64,000 nt of DNA. Source: an uncultured Alphaproteobacteria bacterium. Its GTDB lineage: Bacteria; Pseudomonadota; Alphaproteobacteria; Rs-D84. Below, in pieces: positions 1 through 8,170 of this stretch. Position numbers and translations under genes: made by a program. Under the pieces are notes generated by a model, which saw only the letters and a list, made by a program, of their open reading frames with translations, was not told the origin of the DNA and searched no databases. Each line of letters begins with the position of its first letter. Positions within the stretch are counted from its first letter, which is position 1. The stretch is taken from contig CAKQEW010000002.1 of the NCBI GenBank assembly GCA_934230415.1, positions 92,707 to 156,706 of the forward strand. The letters are read 5' to 3'.

Positions 1-1
1 A

Positions 2-889
2 AATCCCGCGTTTATTCCAAATATTGTAAAGCGTGACCAGAATCAATCAGAATTCAAGTTAACGTTGGATGGGTACCTGGCGCGTACGGTGAACGCAAAC
101 CGTATTGCCACGGGACGCAAAATGGCCGCGAAATATCCGACACTGTTGCGTCGTGTGCAACATGCATATGGTGTTCAACCGCATGTGATTTTGGCGTTCT
201 GGGGCATGGAATCAAATTATGGTGCGCGCATGGCGGATCATCCATTGCGTGATGCATTTATTACATTGATATACGAAGGGCGCCGCCAGACATTTTTCAC
301 CAATCAATTAATTGCCCTGATGAAGATTGCCGAAAAAAACGGCACCGCGGTTTCTGATTTCGGGGGCAGTTGGGCCGGCGCCATGGGGCATTTTCAGTTT
401 ATTCCGACAACATTGTTGCAATATGGTGTTGATGGCAATTCTGATGGTAAAATTGATATCAGTGCCAGCGTTGGTGATGCAATGATGTCGGCGGGAAATT
501 ACCTGAATAAATTGGGGTGGAACCAGAACGAACGTATCGTGCGTCGTGTTGTTTTGCCGGCGGATTTTGATTTGTCGTTGCTGGATGGCAAAACGAAAAA
601 GACATTATCAGAATGGGCGGCGTTGGGCGCGGTGATGCCCGACGGGCGTGCGTTACCAATAACCGATATGATGGCGGGCATGGTTGCCGATGTTGCGGCA
701 ATTTCTGATGTGCGTATGAACGCGGCGATTGCACCAACTGATCCCAATGCGGTGGATACCGATGTTGCCCCAATGCCGGCGATAAACGCGTATCTGACAT
801 ATCCGAACTTCTATCGTATAAAGCGCTGGAATAATTCAAACTGGTACGCGATTGCGATTGCCGAATTGGCGGATGAATTACACCAATAA
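2..889 (+). CDS. MltB-like lytic murein transglycosylase (5' end cut off by window)
   Basis: Probable periplasmic lytic transglycosylase of the MltB/SLT_2 family, which cleaves the MurNAc-GlcNAc bond of peptidoglycan. The frame is open from base 2, before any start codon, and the residues upstream of the in-frame TTG at 65 (IVKRDQNQSEF) fit the family, so the gene begins outside the window. The catalytic Glu lies in GMESNYG (codon at 209-211), followed by the GAMGHFQFIPTTLLQYGVDG segment typical of the lysozyme-like fold. The C-terminal FYRIKRWNNSNWYA motif is also usual for these enzymes. Signal peptide and N-terminus are not visible. An 81-bp gap separates it from the acyltransferase pair. 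Confidence 0.88.
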   Translation, partial: NPAFIPNIVKRDQNQSEFKLTLDGYLARTVNANRIATGRKMAAKYPTLLRRVQHAYGVQPHVILAFWGMESNYGARMADHPLRDAFITLIYEGRRQTFFTNQLIALMKIAEKNGTAVSDFGGSWAGAMGHFQFIPTTLLQYGVDGNSDGKIDISASVGDAMMSAGNYLNKLGWNQNERIVRRVVLPADFDLSLLDGKTKKTLSEWAALGAVMPDGRALPITDMMAGMVADVAAISDVRMNAAIAPTDPNAVDTDVAPMPAINAYLTYPNFYRIKRWNNSNWYAIAIAELADELHQ

Positions 890-970
890 TTGTTAAAAAT
901 AAAAATAATTGCCAATGTGCGTGTTCTTTGATAATCTTCCTGTTATAGATTGATATAAAAGGATGAATTT

Positions 971-1933
971 ATGGCTATCAAGGTTCGTGATTACGAAGTC
1001 CGTTTGACCAGAAATAAAGAAGAACGCCGCCAGGTGCGCCAGTTGCGCTATGCCGCATTTGTAGAAGAAGAGGGGGCATCCGCAACCGAAGAACAACACA
1101 GCCTGCGCGAAGAATACGATGCATATGATCGTTTCGCGGATTACATGGCGGTATTTCATAATGGGCGCGTGGTTGGAACATATCGTATTATTGATCGCGC
1201 CGCGGCTGAAAAAATGGGCGGTTTTTATACCGAAAATGAATTTAATATTACCAAGATTAAAAAGGTAAATGGAAACATCGCCGAAATGTCGCGCGCATGT
1301 GTTGATCGCGAATATCGTGAAAATGCATTGGTTATGCGCATGCTGTGGGCGGGATTGTCTGAATATGTTTTCCGGCGCAAGATTTTGGTTCTGTTTGGTG
1401 TTGCGTCATGGGCGGGCGATAAACCGGTCGCGTCGGCCCAGGCGATTTCGTATCTGTATTACAACCATTTATCGCCATTGCGCCTGCGTGCGACTGTGTT
1501 GCCTGAAAAATTTGCCGATGGTGTTGATCCGCGCCTGGCCCAGATGAATATCTTGCCACGTGCGTTCGTGGATGCGAACGATGCGCGCGCACAAATGACA
1601 CCATTGATAAAGGGGTACTTGCGCCTGGGTGCCACATTTGGACGTGGGGTGTTTGTTGATAAGCCATTTCATTCATATGATGTGTTTGTGATGTTGGAAA
1701 CACGAAACATTGACCGCGCATACCAGAAACACTTTCTGGGGCGTGAAAATGCGCTGGATGGTTTTGAGGTCAAAGATGGCGCCATGAAAACATTGGGCAA
1801 AATTATGTTGTTCCCGGTGACCGGCCCGTTAAAGGTTATTGGGGCATTTGTGGAATTCCTGTTGCGCGAAGATGCCGCGGATGCAGAATATATTGATGAA
1901 TCCAAGGAAGAAGAAAATGCCACGGCAGAATAA
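971..1933 (+). CDS. olsB: OlsB-like GNAT N-acyltransferase (hemolysin-like)
   Basis: A 320-residue protein of the PF13444 acyltransferase family, to which OlsB belongs. OlsB moves a 3-hydroxyacyl group from acyl-carrier protein to the amino group of ornithine, the first step of ornithine lipid synthesis. The family core is visible: GRVVGTYRI, EMSRACVDREYR, then LIKGYLRLGA and a final KHFLG. The start at 971 has an AGGA about seven bases upstream. The next gene, a PlsC-type acyltransferase, overlaps by 17 bp; olsB-olsA pairing of this kind is the main reason for the OlsB call. Ornithine as acceptor is inferred from family and context; another amine is possible. Confidence 0.68.
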   Translation: MAIKVRDYEVRLTRNKEERRQVRQLRYAAFVEEEGASATEEQHSLREEYDAYDRFADYMAVFHNGRVVGTYRIIDRAAAEKMGGFYTENEFNITKIKKVNGNIAEMSRACVDREYRENALVMRMLWAGLSEYVFRRKILVLFGVASWAGDKPVASAQAISYLYYNHLSPLRLRATVLPEKFADGVDPRLAQMNILPRAFVDANDARAQMTPLIKGYLRLGATFGRGVFVDKPFHSYDVFVMLETRNIDRAYQKHFLGRENALDGFEVKDGAMKTLGKIMLFPVTGPLKVIGAFVEFLLREDAADAEYIDESKEEENATAE

Positions 1934-2759
1934 GCGTGTTGCGCGTATAAACATCTTTAACGTTATATTTGGCACACTGAAATTCATCGCGTTCTGGATT
2001 GGCGTTGTGATTCAGGTGCCGATTATATTCATACTGCCACGTGGGCGCGTTTCTGTGTGGTATATGCGTGTGTTTATGCGAATCTTGCTGTTGTTGGCGG
2101 GGATACGTGTACGCGTGCATGGCACGCTGTCATCGCATCGGCCATTGTTGGTGGTTTCCAATCACATGTCACTGTTTGAAATTGCAACGTTCCCGGTCGC
2201 ATTCGGGGGCAGCTTTGTTGCCAAGGCAGACGTGCGCAAATGGCCATTGGTCGGATGGGTTTCTGAAAAATTCGGCGTTGTGTTTATTGACCGCCGCCCG
2301 TCCCATGCGTTGGAGGCCCTGCGTGCCGTCCAGGAACGCGTGAAAAATGTACAATACCCAATGTTCTTGTTCCCCGAAGGAACAACCACAAACGGCGCAT
2401 ATGTAAAGCCGTTTAAGAGCACACTATTTAATTTTGTTGAAAATTCAGACGTTGCGGTGCAACCTATGGCGGTGCATTATCGTTTTCGTGATGGCACACC
2501 GATTTCTGATGATGACCTGGCAAATCACTATGCGTATTTTGATAATAAAAAGCAGGACATAGGCCCATATTGTACCCGTGAACGCAGTGCATTTATGCAG
2601 GTGTTTCATATAATGATTATCGGTGGATTTCGTGTTGATATCACGGTAATGCCACCACCCGCCACCGCGGGCATGGACAGAAAACAAATCGCAGATGTAC
2701 TGCACACAATGGTGGCTGACAAATATATGGAATTAAAAGACAAGAAGACAGAAAAATGA
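1917..2759 (+). CDS. olsA: 1-acyl-glycerol-3-phosphate acyltransferase family (OlsA/PlsC-like)
   Basis: A 280-residue membrane acyltransferase of the PlsC family. Paired with OlsB it would add the second, ester-linked fatty acid to lyso-ornithine lipid; alternatively it makes phosphatidic acid. A hydrophobic N-terminal segment (about residues 10-35) precedes the NHMSLFE box and the FPEGTT box. The usual HX4D motif is HX4E here. Start 1917 is preferred over the upstream 1839 because AAGGAAG lies seven bases before it and the upstream extension is only a shadow of olsB. Its 3' end overlaps proS by 4 bp, so the three genes form one operon. Confidence 0.72.
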   Translation: MPRQNKRVARINIFNVIFGTLKFIAFWIGVVIQVPIIFILPRGRVSVWYMRVFMRILLLLAGIRVRVHGTLSSHRPLLVVSNHMSLFEIATFPVAFGGSFVAKADVRKWPLVGWVSEKFGVVFIDRRPSHALEALRAVQERVKNVQYPMFLFPEGTTTNGAYVKPFKSTLFNFVENSDVAVQPMAVHYRFRDGTPISDDDLANHYAYFDNKKQDIGPYCTRERSAFMQVFHIMIIGGFRVDITVMPPPATAGMDRKQIADVLHTMVADKYMELKDKKTEK

Positions 2760-4036
2760 AAATTGAAAATTTATGTGTAAAACGTTTATATGGTGATGTT
2801 GCGGGCGCAACAACCCCGGGACACAAAATGGCGGTCAAGGCCGGATATATATACCAGACGTTCCAGGGCGGGTACACGCTGTCCCCATTGGGATGGCGCG
2901 TTGTTCGCAATATTGAAAACATTATTCGTGATGAAATGAACGCCACCGATGGCCAGGAAATCCTGATGCCGGTGGTCAGTAGCGCGGAAATCTGGAAACA
3001 ATCCGGGCGTTATGATACGGTTGACGTACTGGCAAAATTCAAGGGTCGTGGTGGTGCGGATTATGTGCTGAACCCGACACACGAAGAAGTGGTGGTGGAC
3101 TTTGTTAAATCTGTACTGACGACATATCGCCAATTGCCATTTATGGTGTACCAGATTCAGACAAAGTTCCGTGATGAATTGCGCGTGCGTGCGGGCCTGA
3201 TTCGCACCCGTGAATTTATTATGAAGGACGCGTATTCGTTCCATGAAACCCAGGCGGATTTAGAGGCATACTATGCCCGTCAACTGGCGGCGTACAAGCG
3301 GATTTTTGCGCGTTGTGGCCTGCGTAATGTTGTAGATGTGTTGTCATCAACCGGCGACATGGGTGGCAATATCGCGCACGAATTCCAACTGATAAACGAA
3401 ATGGGCGAAGATACCATTTACATGTGCGACTGTGGATTTCGCGCAAACAAGGAAATGGTTGATGAAAACAATGAAAATTGCCCACACTGTGGCAAACCAA
3501 TGCACAAGGTCCGCGGGGTAGAGGTTGGCAATATCTTTCAACTGGGAACAAAATATTCTGCGTCTATGAACCTGACGTACACGGCGGCCGATGGCACGGA
3601 AAAGCATCCGATTATGGGTTGCTATGGCATCGGCGTTGGGCGCACCCTGGCGGCAATTTTGGAAGAAAGTGCGGATGAATACGGCCCACGTTGGAACATG
3701 GCCACCGCCCCATTCGCAGCAGAGGTTATCGCACTGCCGGACAAAGAAGGTCGCACGGTGCCACTGGCGGAAAAAATCTATAATGATTTGCGTGCTGCGG
3801 GTGTGGACACGCTGTTGGATACGCGTGATGCGCGCGCGGGTGAAAAGTTTGCGGATGCCGACCTGGTCGCGGCGCCAATTCGCCTGATTGTATCGCAAAA
3901 GAACCTGGCCAATAATGTGTTAGAGGTGAAATATCGTGTAAACGATATGGATACGTCATCTATGCCGGGGACAATTGGTGTTGATACGTATGTTGCGGAT
4001 GTTCAGCATGCAATCCAGAAATTGTCTGGCAAATAA
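2756..4036 (+). CDS. proS: Prolyl-tRNA synthetase, short form without editing domain
   Basis: Class II aminoacyl-tRNA synthetase that charges tRNA-Pro. The class II motifs are present: motif 2 around FRDELRVRAGLIRTREFIMKDAYSF and motif 3 around GCYGIGVGRTLAAILE, plus the TGDMGG segment. At 426 residues it lacks the insertion editing domain of about 180 residues found in E. coli ProS, as is usual for alphaproteobacterial enzymes. Four cysteines (CDCGF...CPHCG, about residues 223-248) could bind a metal. The ATG overlaps the end of the acyltransferase gene, and a strong terminator follows the stop. Confidence 0.95.
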   Translation: MKIENLCVKRLYGDVAGATTPGHKMAVKAGYIYQTFQGGYTLSPLGWRVVRNIENIIRDEMNATDGQEILMPVVSSAEIWKQSGRYDTVDVLAKFKGRGGADYVLNPTHEEVVVDFVKSVLTTYRQLPFMVYQIQTKFRDELRVRAGLIRTREFIMKDAYSFHETQADLEAYYARQLAAYKRIFARCGLRNVVDVLSSTGDMGGNIAHEFQLINEMGEDTIYMCDCGFRANKEMVDENNENCPHCGKPMHKVRGVEVGNIFQLGTKYSASMNLTYTAADGTEKHPIMGCYGIGVGRTLAAILEESADEYGPRWNMATAPFAAEVIALPDKEGRTVPLAEKIYNDLRAAGVDTLLDTRDARAGEKFADADLVAAPIRLIVSQKNLANNVLEVKYRVNDMDTSSMPGTIGVDTYVADVQHAIQKLSGK

Positions 4037-4063
4037 TCTGTGACCAGAAATGTTTAGGATAAA

Positions 4064-4090
4064 AATCCCCCGGGACGCCCGGGGGATTTT
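4064..4090 (+). terminator. Intrinsic terminator after proS
   Basis: An 11-bp perfect stem, AATCCCCCGGG/CCCGGGGGATT, with a 3-nt loop runs into TTTT. It ends the olsB-olsA-proS operon. Confidence 0.9.
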
Positions 4091-4103
4091 GCATACAAAT
4101 AAC

Positions 4104-4132
4104 TTGCAAAATACAATGTGAAAATGTATCAT
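4104..4132 (+). promoter_or_regulatory. Sigma-70-type promoter of structured RNA copy 1
   Basis: TTGCAA and TATCAT are separated by exactly 17 bases. Transcription would start near 4139, just upstream of the structured RNA and the glycan genes. Assignment rests on consensus match only. Confidence 0.6.
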
Positions 4133-4138
4133 AGCAGA

Positions 4139-4385
4139 TGAATCTTATGGGAATAAGGTTCGGGATCTTCAAAAATCCTGATGTACCGCGGTGCAAAGAA
4201 AATGTTGCGCCGTAATCCGCACAATAATGCGGCGCGATTGCGCCATTTATTGTGTTCAGACCCCGTCAATTTGGTCGGGGGGCCGCCAGCGTATACCACA
4301 GGGGGAACCCAAAGACTGGCGGGGTCATTTGGTACAATGATTTTTGAACCTCCCGGCCACCATTTTATTGGTGGTTTTCTTTTTC
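4139..4385 (+). ncRNA. Structured leader RNA, copy 1 of 3 (C4-like layout)
   Basis: This copy shares structure with elements at 32922-33150 (-) and 37416-37641 (+). GGTCGGGGGG (4273-4282) can pair with a preceding CCCC run or with CCTCCCGGCC (4349-4358). CCGCCAG (4283-4289) pairs with CTGGCGG (4316-4322) around an inner GGG/CCC hairpin. A terminator stem CCACCA/TGGTGG with a T-rich tail closes it (4357-4385). The AAGACTGGCGGGGTCAT stretch reads KTGGVI, a peptide motif I associate with phage Icd/Ash-like leader frames. The 5' boundary comes from the promoter prediction. No gene starts immediately after this copy; the next clear gene begins at 4678. Confidence 0.6.
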
Positions 4386-4508
4386 CTGTAATTTTCATTT
4401 GTTGTATGGGCGGAATCGGGTTATCGCAAGAAATCCGAAAACTGTAAGATTTATATGATCTGTCGGTTGTTTGAACAATTCCGCCCACCCATAGGAAAAA
4501 GGTGCATT

Positions 4509-4655
4509 ATGCCAAAACGTTTTGTTTTTGCGCAACTTTACCCCCCCTCCCCCCCCACACACACGGGACGTTTGCGTGACTGCATAAATGCGGTTCTGGT
4601 GCGTACTTTTTCAAATTTTGAATTTGTCCCATTGTGTAAAACAAATTGGAAATAA
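4509..4655 (+). CDS. Possible leader peptide containing a poly-C tract
   Basis: A 48-codon frame starting MPKRFVFAQLY, with AGGAAAAAGG about six bases before the ATG. It runs through a C7-T-C8 tract and stops 22 bp before the next gene, close to that gene's ribosome-binding site. In the other two frames after the tract, stops come within about 35 bases. It matches no family I recognise. It may be a slippage-sensitive leader peptide for the downstream operon, or a chance frame. The rest of 4386-4677 holds an inverted repeat (TATGGGCGGAAT near 4405 with ATTCCGCCCACCCATA near 4478). Confidence 0.25.
   Translation: MPKRFVFAQLYPPSPPTHTGRLRDCINAVLVRTFSNFEFVPLCKTNWK
4541..4556 (+). repeat. Poly-C tract (C7 T C8)
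   Basis: A homopolymeric run followed by an ACACACAC stretch, in the leader of the glycan operon. Such tracts are prone to slipped-strand mispairing. Confidence 0.85.
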
Positions 4656-4677
4656 AAATAAGTCAGGAGAAAAAAGT

Positions 4678-6201
4678 ATGAAAATTATTATCCAAGCGGG
4701 TGGTATGGGTACCAGAATGCAGGCGTTAACGCATGTAAAGCCAAAGGTTTTGGTCACGGCGAAATATATGCCGATTATTTTCCATATGTTCAAGAAGTAT
4801 CCAAAGGATGAATTTATCATTATTGGCGACTATAAATTTGACGTGTTGGACCGTTATTTGGCCACGTTTGCCAAGGATGTTAATTACATTTTGTTAAAGG
4901 CCGATAAAAAGGGTAATGCCGCCGGCATCAAGGAAGCCGTTGCGTGTGTTCCTGATGGCGAACCGTTTATGATTGTGTGGTCTGACATCATTTTATCCGA
5001 AGCGTTCAATGTTAATGAAATTCCGCATGGGTGCCAGGTCGGCGTTGTTGATTTCCCATGTTCATGGAGTATCAAGGACAATAAACTGGTTCATGAAGCG
5101 ATACCTGGAATGGGCGTTGGTGGCCTGTATGTATTTGATGACAAATCGTGGTTTGATGATTTCCCAGGCGAAGGTTCGTTTACAACGTGGTTGGCGAACA
5201 AGGATATTCCATTGCACCCAATATCATTGATGGGCAGTATTGATGTCGGCACATTGGAGGCATACAAACGCCTGTCGTCAACGGCAAATCGTTGTCGGCC
5301 ATATAATAAGATTGAATTTATTGATGGGCGTGTTGTAAAAACAGGCCTGACCCCGGATGCGGTTAAATTGATTCAGCGTGAAATTGAATGGTATGAAAAA
5401 ATCAGCAGCTATGGTTTCCATGCCATCCCAAAGATTTATTCAACTAATCCATTAACAATGGAAATTATCAAGGGAAAAAATATTTTCTTGGCCGATTTGG
5501 ATAAAGACGGAAAACGCGAAACAATCCATAAAATTGTTGACGCATTGGCAACAATGCATGGATATGAAACGGCGCCGGCGTCTGCGTGGGATTTGTATAC
5601 GGAATATTTTAAAAAGACCATACATCGCCTGGAATCAATCATGTTTGCGATTCCGTTCGCGTTTGATGAAACAATCAACATCAATGGTACAACGTGCAAA
5701 AACGTGCTGTATCATCCGCATTTGTTGCGTGCGGCGGTATTGGACACACTGATGCATACGCATTACGGGCCAATTCATGGCGATTGCCAATTAACAAACA
5801 CGATGATTGATGAATCTGGGCGTGTGTTCTTTATTGATGCACGTGGTTATTTCGGCAAGAGCAAAATCTTGGGCGATGTCAGATACGACTGGGCCAAGGT
5901 GTACTATGCAATTTCCGGTAATTTTGATCAATTTAACGTCAAGAATTTTGACTTTGATGTGCAACCAGACGGTGTGAATTTCCAGATTCACAGTGGTGGT
6001 TGGGAAGATTTGACAGAATATTTCCTGGATATGATTCCGCGCAGCGAGGCAAATATCAAAGAAATTAAACTGATTCATGCGATTATATGGTTGTCGCTGG
6101 CATCGCACGCATGGGAAGATTTTGATTCCATGTGTATTGCGTTCTATAACGGAACATTGTTGTTTAACCAGTGGTTGGCGGAGTATGGCAATGACAAATA
6201 A
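4678..6201 (+). CDS. Sugar/phospho-nucleotidyltransferase fused to APH-like kinase
   Basis: A 507-residue bifunctional-looking protein. Residues 1 to about 230 are a nucleotidyltransferase domain, with an N-terminal IIIQAGGMGTRMQALTHVKPK loop resembling GxGTRxxPxTxxxPK. The C-terminal half resembles aminoglycoside/choline kinases: HGDCQLTNTMID is the Brenner-type catalytic loop and FIDARG the metal-binding motif. Such a protein could phosphorylate a small precursor and activate it as an NDP derivative for a glycan. The start at 4678 has CAGGAGAA upstream; the longer frame from 4588 has none. It overlaps the HAD gene by 11 bp. The substrate is unknown. Confidence 0.7.
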   Translation: MKIIIQAGGMGTRMQALTHVKPKVLVTAKYMPIIFHMFKKYPKDEFIIIGDYKFDVLDRYLATFAKDVNYILLKADKKGNAAGIKEAVACVPDGEPFMIVWSDIILSEAFNVNEIPHGCQVGVVDFPCSWSIKDNKLVHEAIPGMGVGGLYVFDDKSWFDDFPGEGSFTTWLANKDIPLHPISLMGSIDVGTLEAYKRLSSTANRCRPYNKIEFIDGRVVKTGLTPDAVKLIQREIEWYEKISSYGFHAIPKIYSTNPLTMEIIKGKNIFLADLDKDGKRETIHKIVDALATMHGYETAPASAWDLYTEYFKKTIHRLESIMFAIPFAFDETININGTTCKNVLYHPHLLRAAVLDTLMHTHYGPIHGDCQLTNTMIDESGRVFFIDARGYFGKSKILGDVRYDWAKVYYAISGNFDQFNVKNFDFDVQPDGVNFQIHSGGWEDLTEYFLDMIPRSEANIKEIKLIHAIIWLSLASHAWEDFDSMCIAFYNGTLLFNQWLAEYGNDK

Positions 6202-6586
6202 AGAATTACGCATTTCGCCACTGAACCATACATGGATTCTGGATTTTGATGGGACATTGGTTCGTCATAATGGGTACAAGGATGGCATTACAAATACGGA
6301 TGCCTGGTTGCCGGGGGCATTGGATTTCTTGAAATCAATACCGGCGGGGGATTATGTACTGATATTGACCGCCCGCGAAGATGAACCAGACGTTCGCCGC
6401 CGCACCATTGATTTTATTCGCGCGGCCGGTGTCCGTTTTGATGATATTAAATTCGGCATGCCGATGGGTGAACGCATTTTGATAAATGACAACAAACCAT
6501 CTGGCCTGGTGTGTTCGCATGCGATTACGCCCGATCGCAACCAGGGGCTGGAAACATTTAACGTAATCATTGATAACGATTTATAA
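6191..6586 (+). CDS. Small HAD-family phosphatase
   Basis: A 131-residue HAD-like hydrolase. Motif I is DFDGTLV (nucleophile Asp and general acid Asp), motif II is the Thr in LTARED, and the acidic motif IV is ILINDNKP. It has no cap domain, so it probably acts on a phosphorylated sugar or intermediate in the glycan pathway encoded around it. The start at 6191 (MTNKEL) is chosen because a GCGGAG sequence lies about seven bases upstream; an ATG at 6185 is too close to it. It overlaps the preceding gene and is followed 18 bp later by the phosphomannose isomerase gene. Confidence 0.7.
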   Translation: MTNKELRISPLNHTWILDFDGTLVRHNGYKDGITNTDAWLPGALDFLKSIPAGDYVLILTAREDEPDVRRRTIDFIRAAGVRFDDIKFGMPMGERILINDNKPSGLVCSHAITPDRNQGLETFNVIIDNDL

Positions 6587-6604
6587 AAACACAGGGGGAA
6601 ACAC

Positions 6605-7498
6605 ATGCAAGTCTTGAAACCAATCGTTCACGAAACAATATGGGGGGGAAATAAATTAACCCCGTATTCTGGTACCGATTGTCAGAAAATCGGTCATCTG
6701 TATTCTGCAATTGATACAGAACAATTTTGTAATGAAATTATCACAGGTCCGGACAGTGGTAAAAATCTGCACCAATGGTTTATGGAAAATCGCGCGAAAT
6801 ATGGCTTGGAAAAATACGATGAATTGCCAATCTTAATGGCCCTGGTGGAAGCAGACGATAACTTGTCTATTCAGGTTCACCCAGACGACAAAATGGCCCA
6901 AGAACTGGAACACAAATCGTTCGGCAAAAACGAATCTTTCTATACATTGGTTGCACCAACATGTGGCAAAATGTATAACGGGTGCAGGGCGGCGTCTGTG
7001 GCAGAAATGCAACAAAAGATTGCCGCAGGCAAAATTGATGAAACATTGGATATGATGCCGTGCGCCGCCGGTGATTACACATACATTGTTGGTGGCACAT
7101 TGCACGCGGCGACCGCTGGGTCATTGCACTTTGAAATTGAAGAAAACAGTGAATACACATATCGCTTCTATGATTTTGATCGCGTTGATAAAAACGGCAA
7201 CAAACGCCCATTGCAGTTGGACAAGGCGTTGGCGTGCCTGGACGTGTCAAAGAAATCTGTCGCCCGCAAATACGGCCCAGAACCAATTGTGGAACGTATG
7301 TATTCAACCCAATTAATCACCAACAGTGATACATTTACCAATACCGGTGATATGTTCGCGTTTGCGGTTATGCTGCGTGGGGATAAAACAATTGACGGTG
7401 CACACGTCATGCCGGGAACGGCGATTTTGATGGAACCTGGCGAAACGCTGGATACAACAAATGCCGAATTTATAATCGCAAAACCACGCCGGGGATAA
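6605..7498 (+). CDS. manA: Mannose-6-phosphate isomerase, class I short form
   Basis: A 297-residue type I phosphomannose isomerase, interconverting fructose-6-phosphate and mannose-6-phosphate and so feeding GDP-mannose or heptose synthesis. The zinc site is visible: QVHPDD (first His), the following E in AQELEHKSFGKNES, and the later GGTLHAATAGSLHFEIEENS segment. Its length matches the short Firmicutes-type enzymes rather than the ~390-residue E. coli form. A seven-G run at 6642-6648 lies in the WGGNK codons. An AGGGGGAAAC ribosome-binding site precedes the ATG. It belongs to the glycan operon. Confidence 0.85.
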   Translation: MQVLKPIVHETIWGGNKLTPYSGTDCQKIGHLYSAIDTEQFCNEIITGPDSGKNLHQWFMENRAKYGLEKYDELPILMALVEADDNLSIQVHPDDKMAQELEHKSFGKNESFYTLVAPTCGKMYNGCRAASVAEMQQKIAAGKIDETLDMMPCAAGDYTYIVGGTLHAATAGSLHFEIEENSEYTYRFYDFDRVDKNGNKRPLQLDKALACLDVSKKSVARKYGPEPIVERMYSTQLITNSDTFTNTGDMFAFAVMLRGDKTIDGAHVMPGTAILMEPGETLDTTNAEFIIAKPRRG

Positions 7499-7502
7499 TT
7501 TG

Positions 7503-8162
7503 ATGTCTGAAATAAAATTATGTCCGTCATTAATGTGTGCAGATTTCGGCAATTTCGCGACCGAGGTTTCCGCCATGGATGCCGCCGGTGTGTCTGAATA
7601 TCATATGGATATTATGGACGGTGAATTTGTGCCGAACTTTGCACTGTCATGGGCGGATTTTGCAGCGATACGTAAAATGACCAAAACACCGATGGATGTA
7701 CACCTGATGGTGAAAAATCCGGGTGTTCATTTGCCATATGCATTGCGATATGGTGCGGATATTATTTATGTCCATTGGGAATCCGGCAACGCCGAAACGT
7801 ATTTGCGTGAAATTCGCAAAAATGGTCGCCTGGCAGGATTGGCGATTAACCCCAGTACCACAGTTGACGATGTGCGTGGGGTTCTGCCACTGGTGGACAC
7901 ATTGATGGTTATGCGTGTCAATCCGGGCTTTGCCGGCCAGACGGCGATTCCTGCGGTTGATGATAAAATCACAGAATTGGTATCCATGCCGAACCGTACA
8001 TTTGGTATAAAACTGGATGGCTGTGTTGGCCCCGATGTGATAACGCATTGGTCGTCGCGTGGTGTTGATTCATTTGTATGCGGTACCGCATGTGGTATGT
8101 TTGGCGCGAAACGCCGCAACCGCACATACCAGGAAATTGTTAACGAATTAAGACAAAGGTAA
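7503..8162 (+). CDS. rpe: Ribulose-phosphate 3-epimerase family protein
   Basis: A 219-residue TIM-barrel epimerase of the Rpe family. Metal- and substrate-binding motifs are present: LCPSLMCADF at the N-terminus, HMDIMDGEFVPN, DVHLMV, MRVNPGFAGQ and IKLDG near the end. It interconverts ribulose-5-phosphate and xylulose-5-phosphate, but in this sugar-nucleotide cluster it could epimerise another ketose phosphate such as an allulose- or heptulose-type sugar. The ATG at 7503 has GGGGA eight bases upstream. It is 5 bp downstream of manA and directly precedes the pyruvyltransferase. Confidence 0.8.
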   Translation: MSEIKLCPSLMCADFGNFATEVSAMDAAGVSEYHMDIMDGEFVPNFALSWADFAAIRKMTKTPMDVHLMVKNPGVHLPYALRYGADIIYVHWESGNAETYLREIRKNGRLAGLAINPSTTVDDVRGVLPLVDTLMVMRVNPGFAGQTAIPAVDDKITELVSMPNRTFGIKLDGCVGPDVITHWSSRGVDSFVCGTACGMFGAKRRNRTYQEIVNELRQR

Positions 8163-8170
8163 TATACGTT

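Noticed and set aside
6642..6648. G7 run in manA as a further phase-variation tract
   Set aside because: It encodes conserved WGGN residues in an intact frame and is shorter than the ten-G tracts. Slippage is possible but not supported here.
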